A DNA stretch of 64,000 bases from Sphagnum magellanicum. Taxonomy: Eukaryota > Streptophyta > Sphagnopsida > Sphagnales > Sphagnaceae. Of this stretch, positions 29,486-41,585 are shown piece by piece (within the stretch, counting starts at the first letter, position 1; the number at the start of each line of letters is the position of its first letter). The notes beneath the pieces are model-generated. The model was not told the origin of the DNA, did no database searches, and saw only the letters and a list, made by a program, of their open reading frames with translations. A program made the translations under genes and the position numbers. Location of the stretch: NCBI GenBank assembly GCA_021904315.1, contig CM038912.1, forward strand, positions 14,037,061-14,101,060, read 5' to 3'.

Positions 29486-30363
29486 GGGGTAGAGGGGGCG
29501 TGTTGGAGCTCCGGGATGGGACTAGGAAGAGTTGACAAGCTTTAGTCACTCACACGGGCCTGCACACAACCCACACAAAGTGGTTAGTGCAAAGTTGGAG
29601 CACCCTTGGTGCTAGGACGAGCCACAGGCAACACGGACACACAAGACTCATCACGGCCCGGACTTGGGGGAGCCACCACCTTCCCCCTTATAGTATACTC
29701 TGTAGCTCTCCACGGAGGCTACATCCAAATGGCTATTTTTCCCAGGACTCCCGCGCAGGAGTCCCGAAATCGCGCCAAATTGGACTCCCACAACTTTGGA
29801 GCCCCATAACTTTGCGAGCAAAACTTGGATCGCGATGTGGTCTTAAGCAAAGTTGTAGCTTTGTTGAGAGCTTTCCAACGCCGTGTCGCACTTCCGAATC
29901 GAACATCGGGAAGAGGTTGATTCTCGACTTTTTGTGGTCGGGAGTCAAACTGGCAGTTCGACTCCCGGCCTTTCTTTTGGCCATAACTTGTGTTTCAGAT
30001 ATCCAAATGAGTAATGTGAGCCCATTTTAGACATCTACGCTCCAAGAGCTTTCCAATGATATAAAAAACGCCATAGGAAAATGAGGTTTGACCCCTACAA
30101 TCGCTCTCTCAAGTTTCGGGAGTCCACCGGGACTCCATCTCCCAAGTGGGAGTTGCCTTGGGAGTGTGAGGGCTCACTCCCTCACACTTTCTAACACTCC
30201 CGAGAGTATGTGATGTGACTCCCGGGCTTCCTCTTGGCCCGCACTCTTGCAATGCCTTTGCTTTGACTCCCGGGCTTCCTTCCTCTTGGTTCGCAACCTT
30301 GCAACCCCCTTAACCTTGGTCACGAGCCCAAAGCTAGGGTTGCGACATCTTGCCAAGTGTCAC
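29486..30363 (+). mobile_element. Possible 3' end of an old LTR retrotransposon
   Basis: A purine-rich tract (29481-29499) is followed directly by TGTTGGAGCTCCGGGATGGG, as a polypurine tract and the start of a 3' LTR would look. The block is clearly richer in GC than the CACTA sequence around it, and holds a TATA-like stretch near 29690. The right border is uncertain (about 30363). No partner LTR and no gag or pol is recognisable in the window. It looks like a broken fossil nested in the CACTA element and therefore younger than it. Confidence 0.35.
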
Positions 30364-30699
30364 AATGTCTTAATTAAAAGGTAAAATTGAGCCATGGGCA
30401 CAAGGGACTTGCAAACTATTGTGCCTCGTGTGGAAGGGCTAAAAGCAACATGTGTGAATCAACATGGGGTGAAGGAGGGGGTGTATGTGATTAGGGGCTA
30501 TGTCAAAGGGTGTAACCACATTCACCGATGGGCAGGCAAGTAGTAGAAGCCCAAATGGGGCAACACCCAAAAACACAAGCACCAGACATGGCCTTGGACA
30601 ATGAAATAAAAGTAGATGCCTAGCTCAAGGTTTTGGCTAAAAGTTGTATGCAACAACAACGGGCTTCAAAGCAAGCTATAGAATTTGAAGCTACAAAAT

Positions 30700-32960
30700 G
30701 AAGGGAGAAAGGTTTGCCACCGCATAAGGTGCAAGTGACAAGGCATGGCAAAATTGATGGTGCATGTGAAGGGAAAGATGCATGGGATGGTGCGATTAAG
30801 TCACTAGCACCTCGGATTTTGAACATGGCAACAATTACGGTTACAGAATAGGACCCTGCAGACATGGCTAGACTTTGCTTGTAATTGGATGGGAAATTTG
30901 AATACCTAGGTGGTGAATTAAGTGTTGTTGGCTTTAAGGATTATGTAAGGCGATTTATGAAAGGAGAAAGAACACACTTAAAAAGAAGGTATGCATAGAA
31001 AGGTGCCAAAGCCTGCCCACTTGGAGTGGACCGAGAACAATAGGACAAACTAGTGATATATTGGCAACAACGTGACACCAAGACTAAAAGTGAACACATG
31101 GTTGATGCAAGAGGGGCAATTGCAAATGTAAGCCACCTTGGGCATGGTGGTAAGGCAGCTATAAAAGCAAAATTGGCAAGTTAACCCTAAAACCCTAATC
31201 CTTTGTGATGGCCAAATGGAAACTAGAAAATGTTGAGGTTATTATGCATTCACATGCCACATACAACGCTGAGCACTAAATGATGTCTAAAATGGGTGAA
31301 TGCAGAAATCCAAGCATTGTTGAAGCCCATCAATATCTGAGATGGTTGCCGTGGGACATGATTATAGTGGCACACCTGGGTATCCAATGAGTTTTCCTAG
31401 TTGCTTCATTTTTATTTCTGCCTTCATGAGTTTGATAGTAATTAGTAAGTGGAATACTTATATTGGATTTATAAGGATCTTTTGATGGGTTTATGGGGAT
31501 GGAATCATAATCTCCCAATTTGTTTTCTCGAATGACTACCATTGAAAGGAAGCTGCTAGAGATGAGTGGCCAAGTCTCCCAAGTTCTTGAAGGGATGGAT
31601 AAATTAAATGTTAAGGTAGAAAGTTTCATGCAACAATTACTAGCATGTCGAGAAGATGGTGTGAATGTGAGAAACCCAAAAACTATTGTAGCCATTGTAA
31701 ACATTGAAAAAGTAGATGTTACTACAAGGACTAGATCCCCTGAGATTCTTGGTGTTGCAAAAAGCCTGCATGAGGTTCTCCATTCAGATCTTGATGGACA
31801 AGGCTTAGGCACAACAATGGTTGAGAGTGCCATTTTATCCACACAATTAGCTCCAAAAGCCCATCATATGTTTACAAGAAAAGGGGTGGGCCAACAAGTG
31901 GATGGTGTTGTCCTTCCACATGTCCCCAACTATGTGCTAATAGGAGAGGATATGGGGCAGAATCCTAATATGCTAGGGAAGGACATTCAAGTTGGAGTAG
32001 CTTGCAAAGGCGATGATTGTGTAGATGGGAACAACCCCTAACGCCCACCTTCAAAGGTACGATCTAAGTGCCCAACATGACCAACACATTGAAGTTAGAG
32101 TCTACACAATGTTATGGATTGTTCAATTGTGGGAATAATCTTGCACTTTTCATCAAATGTGGCATATGTGTGGGATGTTGGGAATTGCACCAACTACATG
32201 GTTAAAATAGGACATAAGTTAGATTGTGGAAGCTATATTTGTTGTTCTTTTTGTTACAATCTAAAGATTAAGAACATACCCACATTGTTTGGGGCCTAGG
32301 TACATACAAGCATGAAGGAAATCATTGACATGGTTTCACATTTGTATTCATTGATGGATTTGGTGTGGCAGAAAGTGCAAAAAAAGGTGGTAATTATGCC
32401 AGCACCTGAAAGAGGTGTGAGCAATTAGCTACGCTCTAATATTGGTGCAAGGGTGGGGAATGTAGGAGAGAAGGCATGGCAACAAGTAAGTTAATACCAA
32501 CATGCTCTTGAGTTTCTATAGTTCATAACTAGGGAACACAAATGCCTTGTTTGACACAATGTTGTAACAAAAATTTATTCCATTTTCCTAAATTGGTTGT
32601 TCATGGTAAATTGAATGAAGGTTTTTTATTAGCGTTGATGTGTAGTTTAAAGTAGGGGAAGCAATTGTCTTATGTAACCTTGATGCTGAGGTTGTAGCAA
32701 AGGGGCTATTAACAGGTGTTGGAGGACAAGGATGTGTCCACCATGGGGTGCCAATCAAGGAGTCATGGTTCCAAGTCCAGTTAAGTGAAATTGTGGCAGG
32801 TAAAGGCAACACCCCGTTGTTGGTGCCAAATGAGAATGATGATCCCCCATAATGTGTATTAAAGGATGTAATAGGTTCAAACATTGTATGGGAAGGTCGT
32901 TTAATGCGAAAGCATGCTTCAGTTAGGTGCATTATAGGTCGGGAGCTAGTTGATTTTTGA
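30700..32960 (+). pseudogene. CACTA TnpA-like (Ptta/En/Spm family) protein, decayed
   Basis: Recognisable blocks in order: FEYLGGELSVVGFKDYVRRF (30897 on); LVIYWQQRDTKTKSEHMVDA followed by RGAIANVSHLGHGGKAAIK (31049-31180), which matches the conserved W/R/HxxG pattern of plant En/Spm-type accessory transposase proteins; a coiled-coil-like stretch from 31520 (KLLEMSGQVSQVLEGMDKLN); and a C-terminal domain (ESWFQVQLSEIVAG, PLLVPNEN, VLKDVIGSNIVWEGRLM, 32650-32925). In-frame stops and frame changes separate the blocks; introns may account for some. In this family the protein binds sub-terminal repeats and assists the TNP2-type transposase, which I do not find here. Confidence 0.65.
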
Positions 32961-33299
32961 ATCCTAAAACCCTAATGAGTAGTTATGGCCTTTTTTGGGT
33001 GTCAATGATATTTTAAACATTGTGTGGTTTAATAGACTTGATAGCGTGATGGACTCCTGGGTGCTGTAATTGGAACAATGGCCATTAAACCCCATTGGAT
33101 GGAATTTCAATGTTATTACAAAGGGTAATTTGTTGGTTAAGTAATTGCAGATTTTTTACATGCAAAATTACAAATCACAGATCAATGTGTGTAATATTTA
33201 TTGGTTGATTTTTCAGCACTAGTGGAGTATAATAGAAAAGTGATATGTATAATGTACATTAGTTAAAGTAGGGTGTGTAAGGAACCCCAATATGGGCAA

Positions 33300-34060
33300 G
33301 GCAATGGTTAATGCTACTAATTTAGTTGCACATGTAACTATAGTGGCACACCTTAACCTTAAAACTAACAATGACAAAAGTTGCATGCCATGGGCCAGTA
33401 ATTACATTTGTAATTAAATCTAATAGTTGTTATGCTGCCATGTGGCACACTATAAATGGTATGATGAAAACCCTAAACCCTAACCCTAACCCTAACACCT
33501 GTAAAGTGGGACCATGTGACACATGGTGATTCAAACTCTCAAAATACTAGTTGCATTTGCAACTACATTGTGTGGTCATTAGGTTGTCATATGGCATGAT
33601 CTTGATAATTCAACGGGTGTTAAACCCTATAACCCTAACCTTAATCTTCCCCACATGTACAAAGACATAGCATGGTTGATCAAGCCTTAAACCCAACACG
33701 TGTCCCCACCCTAACGGCTACGACTTAGACGGTCCAAATTAATTAAAATAATTCTTAAAACTAAATATTTAATTACAAAATAAAAGTACACGTGTTCGCA
33801 TAGAATTGGGTTAGTTAATTAACATGTAATGCAATGGGAACACAACCCTTATAGTTGCATGCAGTCGCACTTACAATTGTTAGTCTAGAATATGGGTGGA
33901 TGAAACCGTATAACCCAACCGTATGTACTTGTCATATACGGATGGTCAGATGCAATTACAATTTTTCTACAACTTGTCTTAGGCAATTGGGCTAATTTTC
34001 AATTGCAAGTGTCGATTGTAACTAAAAACCAGTTGCATAAGATAGTTGCAAAATGGTATT
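33300..34060 (+). repeat. Right sub-terminal TAGTTGC motifs
   Basis: Many copies of TAGTTGC/GCAACTA in both orientations (for example TAGTTGCACATGTAACTATA, TAGTTGCATTTGCAACTACA, CAGTTGCATAAGATAGTTGC), mirroring the left end. Confidence 0.7.
33466..33500 (+). repeat. Interstitial telomere-type repeat
   Basis: AACCCTAAACCCTAACCCTA and onward: one plant-type CCCTAAA followed by CCCTAA units, inside the right sub-terminal region of the CACTA element. Similar short runs occur near 25284, 31186 and 33624. Confidence 0.85.
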
Positions 34061-34076
34061 TTTCTAGTAGTGCATT

Positions 34077-36719
34077 TGGGCAATTAAGATACCAACCACA
34101 ATCCAAGAGATGTGGAGAGCTCTAATTTCTCAACATGTATACATTGTGTTGTCTATCTTTAAATCTCTTCATATTTCAAAAAGTCATGGAATCTTAAAAA
34201 TGGCACCCCTTCGAAAAAACACAAAATTGAAATACCTTCAGTGGTAAAAAGAATTCAAAGTTAGTGTCAATGAAAACCAAATGCCATTGGAAGATAAAAT
34301 GAAATTCAAAATGGAATAAACAAATGTGGAACAATTAGATCAAACATACTTGTAAACCACCCGTTTATGGACTTTGGTCCCACTGACTTATTGTTCCCAC
34401 ATCTTACTCCTTTGAATCACATTTTTGGACGTGAACTATCTAAAGAAACAATTTTTCCAAAGAGGAAGACTCCATTCCTAAATGTAGTTTTATAATGGTT
34501 GTAGATCTTTAGCCTCGAAAAGCTAAACGGAAATATCAGTAATTGTGGCAGAAAATAGTTTATGCGCCTCCACTTCCAACTACAAATAGGTGAATGTTAG
34601 TTTTCAATTGCTTTACATACAAAAACTTGAATATCTTAAACTGGGAAAGGATTTACTTGAGACCAAAAAGTGGCCTTGTGAAGCCACTTATCAAAAGTTC
34701 CATTCGAGAATCCTTGTTTTGGGAATTTCGCCACTTCCTTTAATAATCCGGATTGGTTCTAGAGTTTCAACTAAGACATCTTCTACTCATTCAAGACTTG
34801 TGCAGAATTAATGTCTATAGCTTTTCAGTGAACATTTTAAGCTCCGAGTTCATGGACTTGAATTTGTTTCGAGAACTCAAGACCAATAGCAAGGTCACAA
34901 ACTAGCAAATGGTTCATGAAGGTAGAAGTATGATCCTTCCAGACCTGATCCATTGCCTCGTCCATAAGTGCTTCACAATCTAGATGGTGACTTTAGTTTT
35001 TCATTCGAAACTTCTTCATAATAAAGTTTCACGGCCACATCCATTGTAGCCAAAAGCTCATGCTACACCAACAAGAAGTGATTTTTGTAAATCACATGTC
35101 TCAACTAGAAAACTTGACAAATTGAATTTGAAAGACTAGGAAGGAAACAAACCTTGTACACATAGTCAAAAAAATTCTTTTTCGTCAAATAGTACCAATT
35201 CTTCCTTGACTTGTTCTCACATCTTTTGTAGACATTGAGACTGATGATATCCTTAAACTGGACCAATGGAATCATGTTGATGTTTTGGATGTGAAAGAAA
35301 TCATGTACCAAACTAAGCTTCACGTGATCAAATTCGATAGACCTAGAGGGTTGAAAAAAAAATCATGGATAATTTCAATTTCAATTTCAATGCATAAAGC
35401 AATGAATAAAAATAAATAGATAAATAGAAGCAAATGAAGGGAGCTTTGAAACCCACATTTTAAAGTTTGAATCTTATTTGTTCATGTTTGTCATTATAAT
35501 GAGGAGGTGGATGAAGCCCTCTCTCGTATCTAGCATGATGGAATCCACTATAATGTGCCAAGAGAGGTCATGCGGGTGAATTCTAGAAATATAAGGCATC
35601 CAAGTTTGTAGCCGGTTGGTTGCCATCCCACACATAAAACATTCTTCCACTACGTTTCTGGAGATCCTCATCTAAGTTCAATGCCTCCTTGAATGTTGCA
35701 TTCATAGACTTCCAGTGATCATCCCATTCATGGATGTGATTTGCAACAAATGTTTATTCACCCTACCAATTTGTGGGAGAGACATAGAAAATTTTGTCAC
35801 CCTCTCAATAGCCCATTTGGAACACATGTTCCATCTTGAGCACATCGATCTTGAGGGCTAGCCTCACAGTAGGCATGGAAATCATGTGATGAAGGGGAAT
35901 GTTCATATGAACCTTGGGATGAATCTTATGCCTCTTTGGGACCTTAATTGTCTTGAACTTGTGCTCCATCTGGACCTAGAGGACTTCCTTGTCTCCAATT
36001 GTTCTCATTGCCTCCAAGTGCAAAGAAGGCCCAATGGTCAAACCCACCTCCTGAATAAACAATGTCATGGTTGAATTAGGTTACCTTTGAAACAATTCAC
36101 AAGAATAAATAAAGCAGGAAGATGGTGCAAGTTTTTTTTATAAAAAATTGGATAACAAATACCTATGTAAAAGTGGTTGGTGGCACAAATTGAAATTCAT
36201 GGACATCCATTTTCACACCTTCTTGTGAGTCAAAGGTATGCAAATCCAAAAAGTGTAGACAAAGTTCAATTGAGGAATACAAAAATTGGTAAAAAATGAA
36301 CAACAAAATGTGTAGTGAAGAATGAGAATACCTCCCTAGAATCCTTCTCTAACAATCTTTGTTGAACCAACTCAACAACTTATGAAGATGGTGGAACCTA
36401 CAAAAGACAATAAATTGAGTAACAAAAAAATATGCATAATTTTGTAGGACGAGGCAAATTGTCTTGCCTTGACTGAACTCCAAAGAAAACAAAATAACTA
36501 CAGAACTTCAAAAGTTTATAGAAATTCAAAACTTACAAACAGAAAATCAAAAAACTTGAAAAAGTATGAAATACCTCTATAGATGGACTCTCTATAGACT
36601 CTACAACACAAGTTTATGATGGGAATTAGGTAACAATAAAATGAAAAACTACAAATTCGAAATCTATAAGCTTCTAAACTCATGTTTTTTCAAAAGCTTG
36701 TAAAATATTTGATTATTTG
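34077..36719. other. Right flank of the CACTA element, no recognised gene
   Basis: AT-rich. Near 34845-34930 the minus strand resembles the fragment at 18344-18577. Minus-strand ORFs at 35105-35323 and 35474-35671 match nothing I know. Probably an unrecognised decayed repeat family. Confidence 0.4.
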
Positions 36720-37790
36720 ACCTCCAACTTTCGATGCCAAAGGTTGAAGGTCAAGAAAACAATTTGTTTTTTTTAGCCTCTTATGGAACCCCAAGTTCAA
36801 ATCTTGGGACTTGCATTAGAGGTCGAACGAAAAAAAATTCCATGGCCTCTCATGGATTTCCCAAACAAGTTCTTTAGGGGATTCATAAAAGGCTAAGGAA
36901 AAAAAAATGTGTTCAACCTCCAACTTTCAACACCAAAAGTTGGAGGCTGAATGCATTTTTTCCTTGGCCAATCCACACAAATTCAAAAGAGGTCAAACAT
37001 AAAGAAATTTGTGTTCAGCCCCCGTTCGAGATTCTGAACTTCAAGCTCGGATGTTCAATAACATGCTAAGCGTAAGTTTTTTTGTGCTTGGCCATCAACT
37101 TTCGACACTAAAAGTTGGTGGTCGATTGTAAAAAAACTTTGCATTTGGCCCTTGGTGGAGCTTTAGAACTTCAAACTTAAAAGCTCCACCATATTTCGAA
37201 CATAGATTTTTTTTATGCTCTACAAAAAACTTTTGGCACCAAAAGTTTGGACCGAGTGTAAAACATTTGTGCTTAGCACCTTTTGGAGCTTTTGAGCTCA
37301 AAGCTTGAAAGCTTTTCACATTTCAAATGCATAATTTTTTATGCTTGTTTGCAAACTTTCGGTGTTGAAAATTTGTAACCAAGCGCAAAAACAATTTGCA
37401 TTCAACCCTTTTTGAGCTTCCCAGCTCTATCCTAGGAAGCTCCACGAAGAGCCAAGCGTAATAAAGTTACGTTTGGCCCCTCTGCAAGCTTTCGAGCTCA
37501 GAGCTTGGAAGTTCCTTCACTTGCCGAATGCAAATAGATAACGCTCGATCTTTAACTGTCAATGTCGAAAGTTGGAGGCTGAGTGCTTTTGTTCATCCTT
37601 TGGCGCTTCCTTGAACTTCCAAGCTCAAAGCTTGGAAGCTCCAAGATGGGCTGAAGCAAATTTTTTTATGTTCGGCCTCTAACTTTCAACACTAAAAGTT
37701 GGAGGCCAAGTGCAAATTTTTTTGCCTTGGCTTCTCTTCAACTCTCAAGCTTGAAGCTTCAAGAGAGGCCAAGACAATTTCTCTTGCTTC
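36720..37790. repeat. Array of alternating palindromes, right copy
   Basis: Six or seven units 125-195 bp apart carry palindrome 1, for example CCTCCAACTTTCAACACC followed by AAAAGTTGGAGG (36910-36939), with versions at about 36721, 37090, 37222, 37352, 37548 and 37674. Between them lies palindrome 2, with arms GAGCTTCCAAGCT and AGCTTGGAAGCTCC (best at 37611-37640; others near 37150, 37272, 37410, 37485, 37745). Spacers contain GGCC...GTGCAAA and poly-T. No reading frame persists through the array. Confidence 0.85.
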
Positions 37791-40700
37791 AATAGAGCTC
37801 TAAAGAAAACTAAAAAACTACACACATAAATGAAAAAACTTGAAAGGGTAATTGGAAAAGCTTGGAAACATACTTCAAGTTGTTGTGTTTATGTGTCTTC
37901 CACCTCTTATAAGAACAAGAAAAGAAGAATATATAAGGTTTCAATCAAGATATTAGGGTTTCCAACACATCTTTTTCAAACAAGCAAGCTTGGAAGTGTG
38001 ATTTAAAGCATAATTTTGTTTCCTTTTCATTCAAGACACATTTTTCATTCAAACTTTATGCAAGGCCAAATGGAGATAACTCAAATCCTTTCAATTTGTT
38101 ATAGGATATTCTATTTTGGATCAGAGGACAAAATGCACTTCATTTAGGCTTCTTAAACAAATGATCTATGCATTTTTCTACCAAAACCAGGAAAATTGCG
38201 TTTTTTTACTAATTACAATGCAAACTACATTTCAAAAAATTTGTTTTTGCCTCTTCAATTAGATTAGCCCTCTTGGAGAAGAGGTTGCATTGCATATCTT
38301 CCATCAACTACAACTTCTTCTTGGCCAGCATCTTAATGTTTCGCCTTCGTTGTTTTGAGTTTGTCCATTGGAAACTTTACTTTCACCTTTTTCATCTTGG
38401 AGCTTTGGAATTCTCTTGAGGAACACCCTTTTCTTGCATTTGAAACTTTAGTTTCTATTTTTTCAACAATATAACTTGATGAAAACTAAGCTCTCCATTT
38501 TCTAAAAACTTCAGCGTTTGTTGCAAAAAATGGCATTTAAAATCTTCTTTTGTAGACACTTACACACATCTTTATAGCAAAAATAAGATAATAATAATAA
38601 TAATTATTATTATTATTATGATTTATTTATTGGAAAAGGTAATTAGGGTTTGATTAATTGATATAAATCATACGTAGAACCAAATATTCAAAATTAGATA
38701 TTTATTCTTTTAATAAGTTTTTTTATTAATATATATTGAATTTACATATCTGTATTGTAGCTATTATTTTCAAATTTCATTTTACTCCAAATATTTTTAT
38801 GTGCTAAGTCATTACTGGAAAGCTGCTTTTGAAAGGTTGTTTAATCTTGTTTGTTATGTGTCCTCATAATTTTCGATGTTCTAATGATGAATTTTAGAAA
38901 TTTTGGGGCCTACTTCATTTTTCAATATCAACCTTTTTATTGTAGCGGATCTCACCAAACTTGCATGTTGCCATCTTTATGATCTGTAACTCTGAGGACT
39001 AACTATAACTGTAGTGATATTGAACTCCATTGACATTGCATTATTGCACCTGAATTTTTTTGTGTTATAAAAAATGATGTTAATGAACTTTTGCGTTGAA
39101 TTTTATACCATTTTAGGGTGAGAATATGATTTCTAGAAAACTCACGTTAGCATACTTATACACATGGTCACAATGGTCCAATCATTTCTAATTTCCTTCC
39201 CAACATTAGTTAGATTGATTTTTTGATATTTCAAACACAACATTTCCATCATTTCAAGATCTTATTAGTAACTTGTAACTGAGTCAAAAAACTTTTCATA
39301 ATGCTAGTAAACTAATTTTATCTCTTTGTTAAAAAGTAAATCAAGCACCCATCATGCATATCACATTTTAAGGGATTTCATCATGGCCCATAAATATTTG
39401 TGATAAAATGTATTCAATTTCTATAGCAAATATTTTAGTTCCTTCCTTATCACAACTTCCATTTCGAGATATATATCTCCAATCTATTCTAAATTATTTT
39501 TCTTATCCACCAACCTAAAAATAACATTTTAAATACCAATGTTTTTCCCCCTTTTCTTTAAATCTATATTAATTTTTTCTAATTCAAACATTCACATGCA
39601 TAATGATGAATTCTTATGTCTATTATGTTGTTGATTTATCTAAAATAGGAAAGTTGTTGGGAATGTCATGACCTTAACATATTGTAGTTTTTTTTCTTGA
39701 AAATACTTCCTGTAATCTTTGAAACCTAATGAAATCCTTTTTAGTAACACTAATTAAATCCTTGTTCCAACATGTTCCAACTATGCATTATATTTAGTTT
39801 TTAAGGTTTTGGCTTTTCCTATTAATATCTCATCATGAATGTCTTTCACACGACTTGAATAATGCAGAGTATGGATTACATATCTTATCATTGATTTGAC
39901 ACTTAATCCCATGTTTGAATCTTCTTCTGACCTAGGTTGTAATTGCAATCCTCCACATATTTGCATGTGGCTATGACCCTATCGCATTATGCCTTCTTCC
40001 ACCCAACCTTTTTGCACCTTTTTTTTGGGTTTATGCACATTGCATAGACCGCAACCCTATTTTAAGATAACTTAAATGTCAATTCCAATATGATATTCCT
40101 ATGGTTTTAATGTCTTGCCGCCACACATGTGTCAAAGTTTTTTGGTTTATGTGCATTCCTTTTTTCATCACTTTGTCCTTCCAAAAGCTAATCTTATTCG
40201 AATGAGACATACTTTTGTTTTCTAATGATTCTATATAATCTCCTTCTATTTTCCATTATTTCCAAGCCTGCACCACATTTAAGTAATTTAGATAATGAAT
40301 TGGAGGATGTAGAAATTTTAAGTTGGCGTTCCACTTAAATGACTTTCAAAGTTATCATTCTGTCTCAAATTTTATTCTCTGCACCATATTCCATCTAAAG
40401 AGATTATGTTTGGTTACAAGCACAAAAATTTTATAATTTTATATTTATGCTTGTTATTACGTTGTTTGATTTTCTTGTTGTTGGTTTCATTATTGTTGTT
40501 ATTTTTCCTATTTCATATTCCACTCGTTCCATACCTGGATTGTATTTCCTTAATTTTTAAATTTTACTTTAATGTTTGATTTGTTCTTATTAATTCAAAT
40601 CCATTTGAGTTCCTTCACTAGTACTCATTTTCCTTTTGCAACATGGCAACATTTCATGTTATTGGACATTTAGACCTCACCATCATGGTAGATGAGTTAG

Positions 40701-41585
40701 GGACGACCACTTTCTTTGAACATTGTTTTTGTGCTATGTTTGTTTTTCAACTAGGTTCTTTACATATATCTAAGTACATCTACTATGATTCTAATAACTT
40801 TGTCTTAAGTTCTTTGTACTAGATTCCTATGACCTCCTTATAGGGGAGATAGTGGGTGGTTGGTTGTGGCCATTATCGCATTGTTGGTGATAGCTTAGCT
40901 CATAATTTGCAAGAGACCATCTTGATAGCAAGAACCATAGGTTCTATGGTCAAGACTATGAAACAAGAACTCAAAATTGACAATACTCTCCCTCAATGTT
41001 CTGATGCCCTAGCGTCTTCTATTTTCATTGAATTGTCTAATTCCTTGGCGGGTGAGGACTTGACAACACCTCCTTCGTTGATGAAATTGTTGAAAGGCAT
41101 TTTTCAATTTGGAGATTGTTTGTCATTAAAGCCATCCACCCTTGTGGGGAGGATTTAGTCTTTTGTTTCTTGCTTACACACAATGGTGTTGCCAAGACAA
41201 ACTTCCAATGATTTATGGACTTTGGTTTATGACAAAATCCTTCTATAAAAAGTCCAATTCTTGTCGATTACTTTCAATAGGGACCTTTTGTTTGAATTGT
41301 TGCCCATTTATTCGAATGCTCACAACCCTTCCCAAAGCACAACATAATAGATTCACCCACCACAATCGACAACACAAAAGGGAGGATAATGATAAAATTT
41401 GCATATAAGTGAGGAAGAGGAGGGAATCATTGTCATTTGACTTAAGATTGGAATATGAGTGCACTCACCACACCAAAGTGTTTCATTGCAAGTGGTAGAA
41501 TGCAAGAAGCTTTCACAATCATCATACACACAAGTGACCCAAACAATGAACCTTCTTAAAAGTAAACCCAAATGAATTTTTTACA
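37791..41585. other. AT-rich intergenic stretch
   Basis: No recognised gene up to the transposase relic. The plus-strand ORF at 40856-41158 (containing DALASSIFIELSNSLAGED) may be a 5' part of the neighbouring Mutator-like element, but I cannot align it to anything. Confidence 0.4.
38589..38622. repeat. Palindromic (AAT)n(ATT)n microsatellite
   Basis: AATAATAATAATAATTATTA and continuing ATT units; the two halves are complementary and could fold back. Confidence 0.9.

Noticed and set aside
29587-30030. 147-codon plus-strand ORF in the GC-rich block
   Set aside because: No recognisable domain; fewer stops are expected at higher GC, and the block looks like a non-coding LTR.
31330-31842. 170-codon minus-strand ORF
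   Set aside because: Antisense to the TnpA-like coding remnant, which has recognisable family motifs on the plus strand.
33466-33500. Chromosome end or true telomere
   Set aside because: Only four units, inside a transposon, with unique sequence on both sides.
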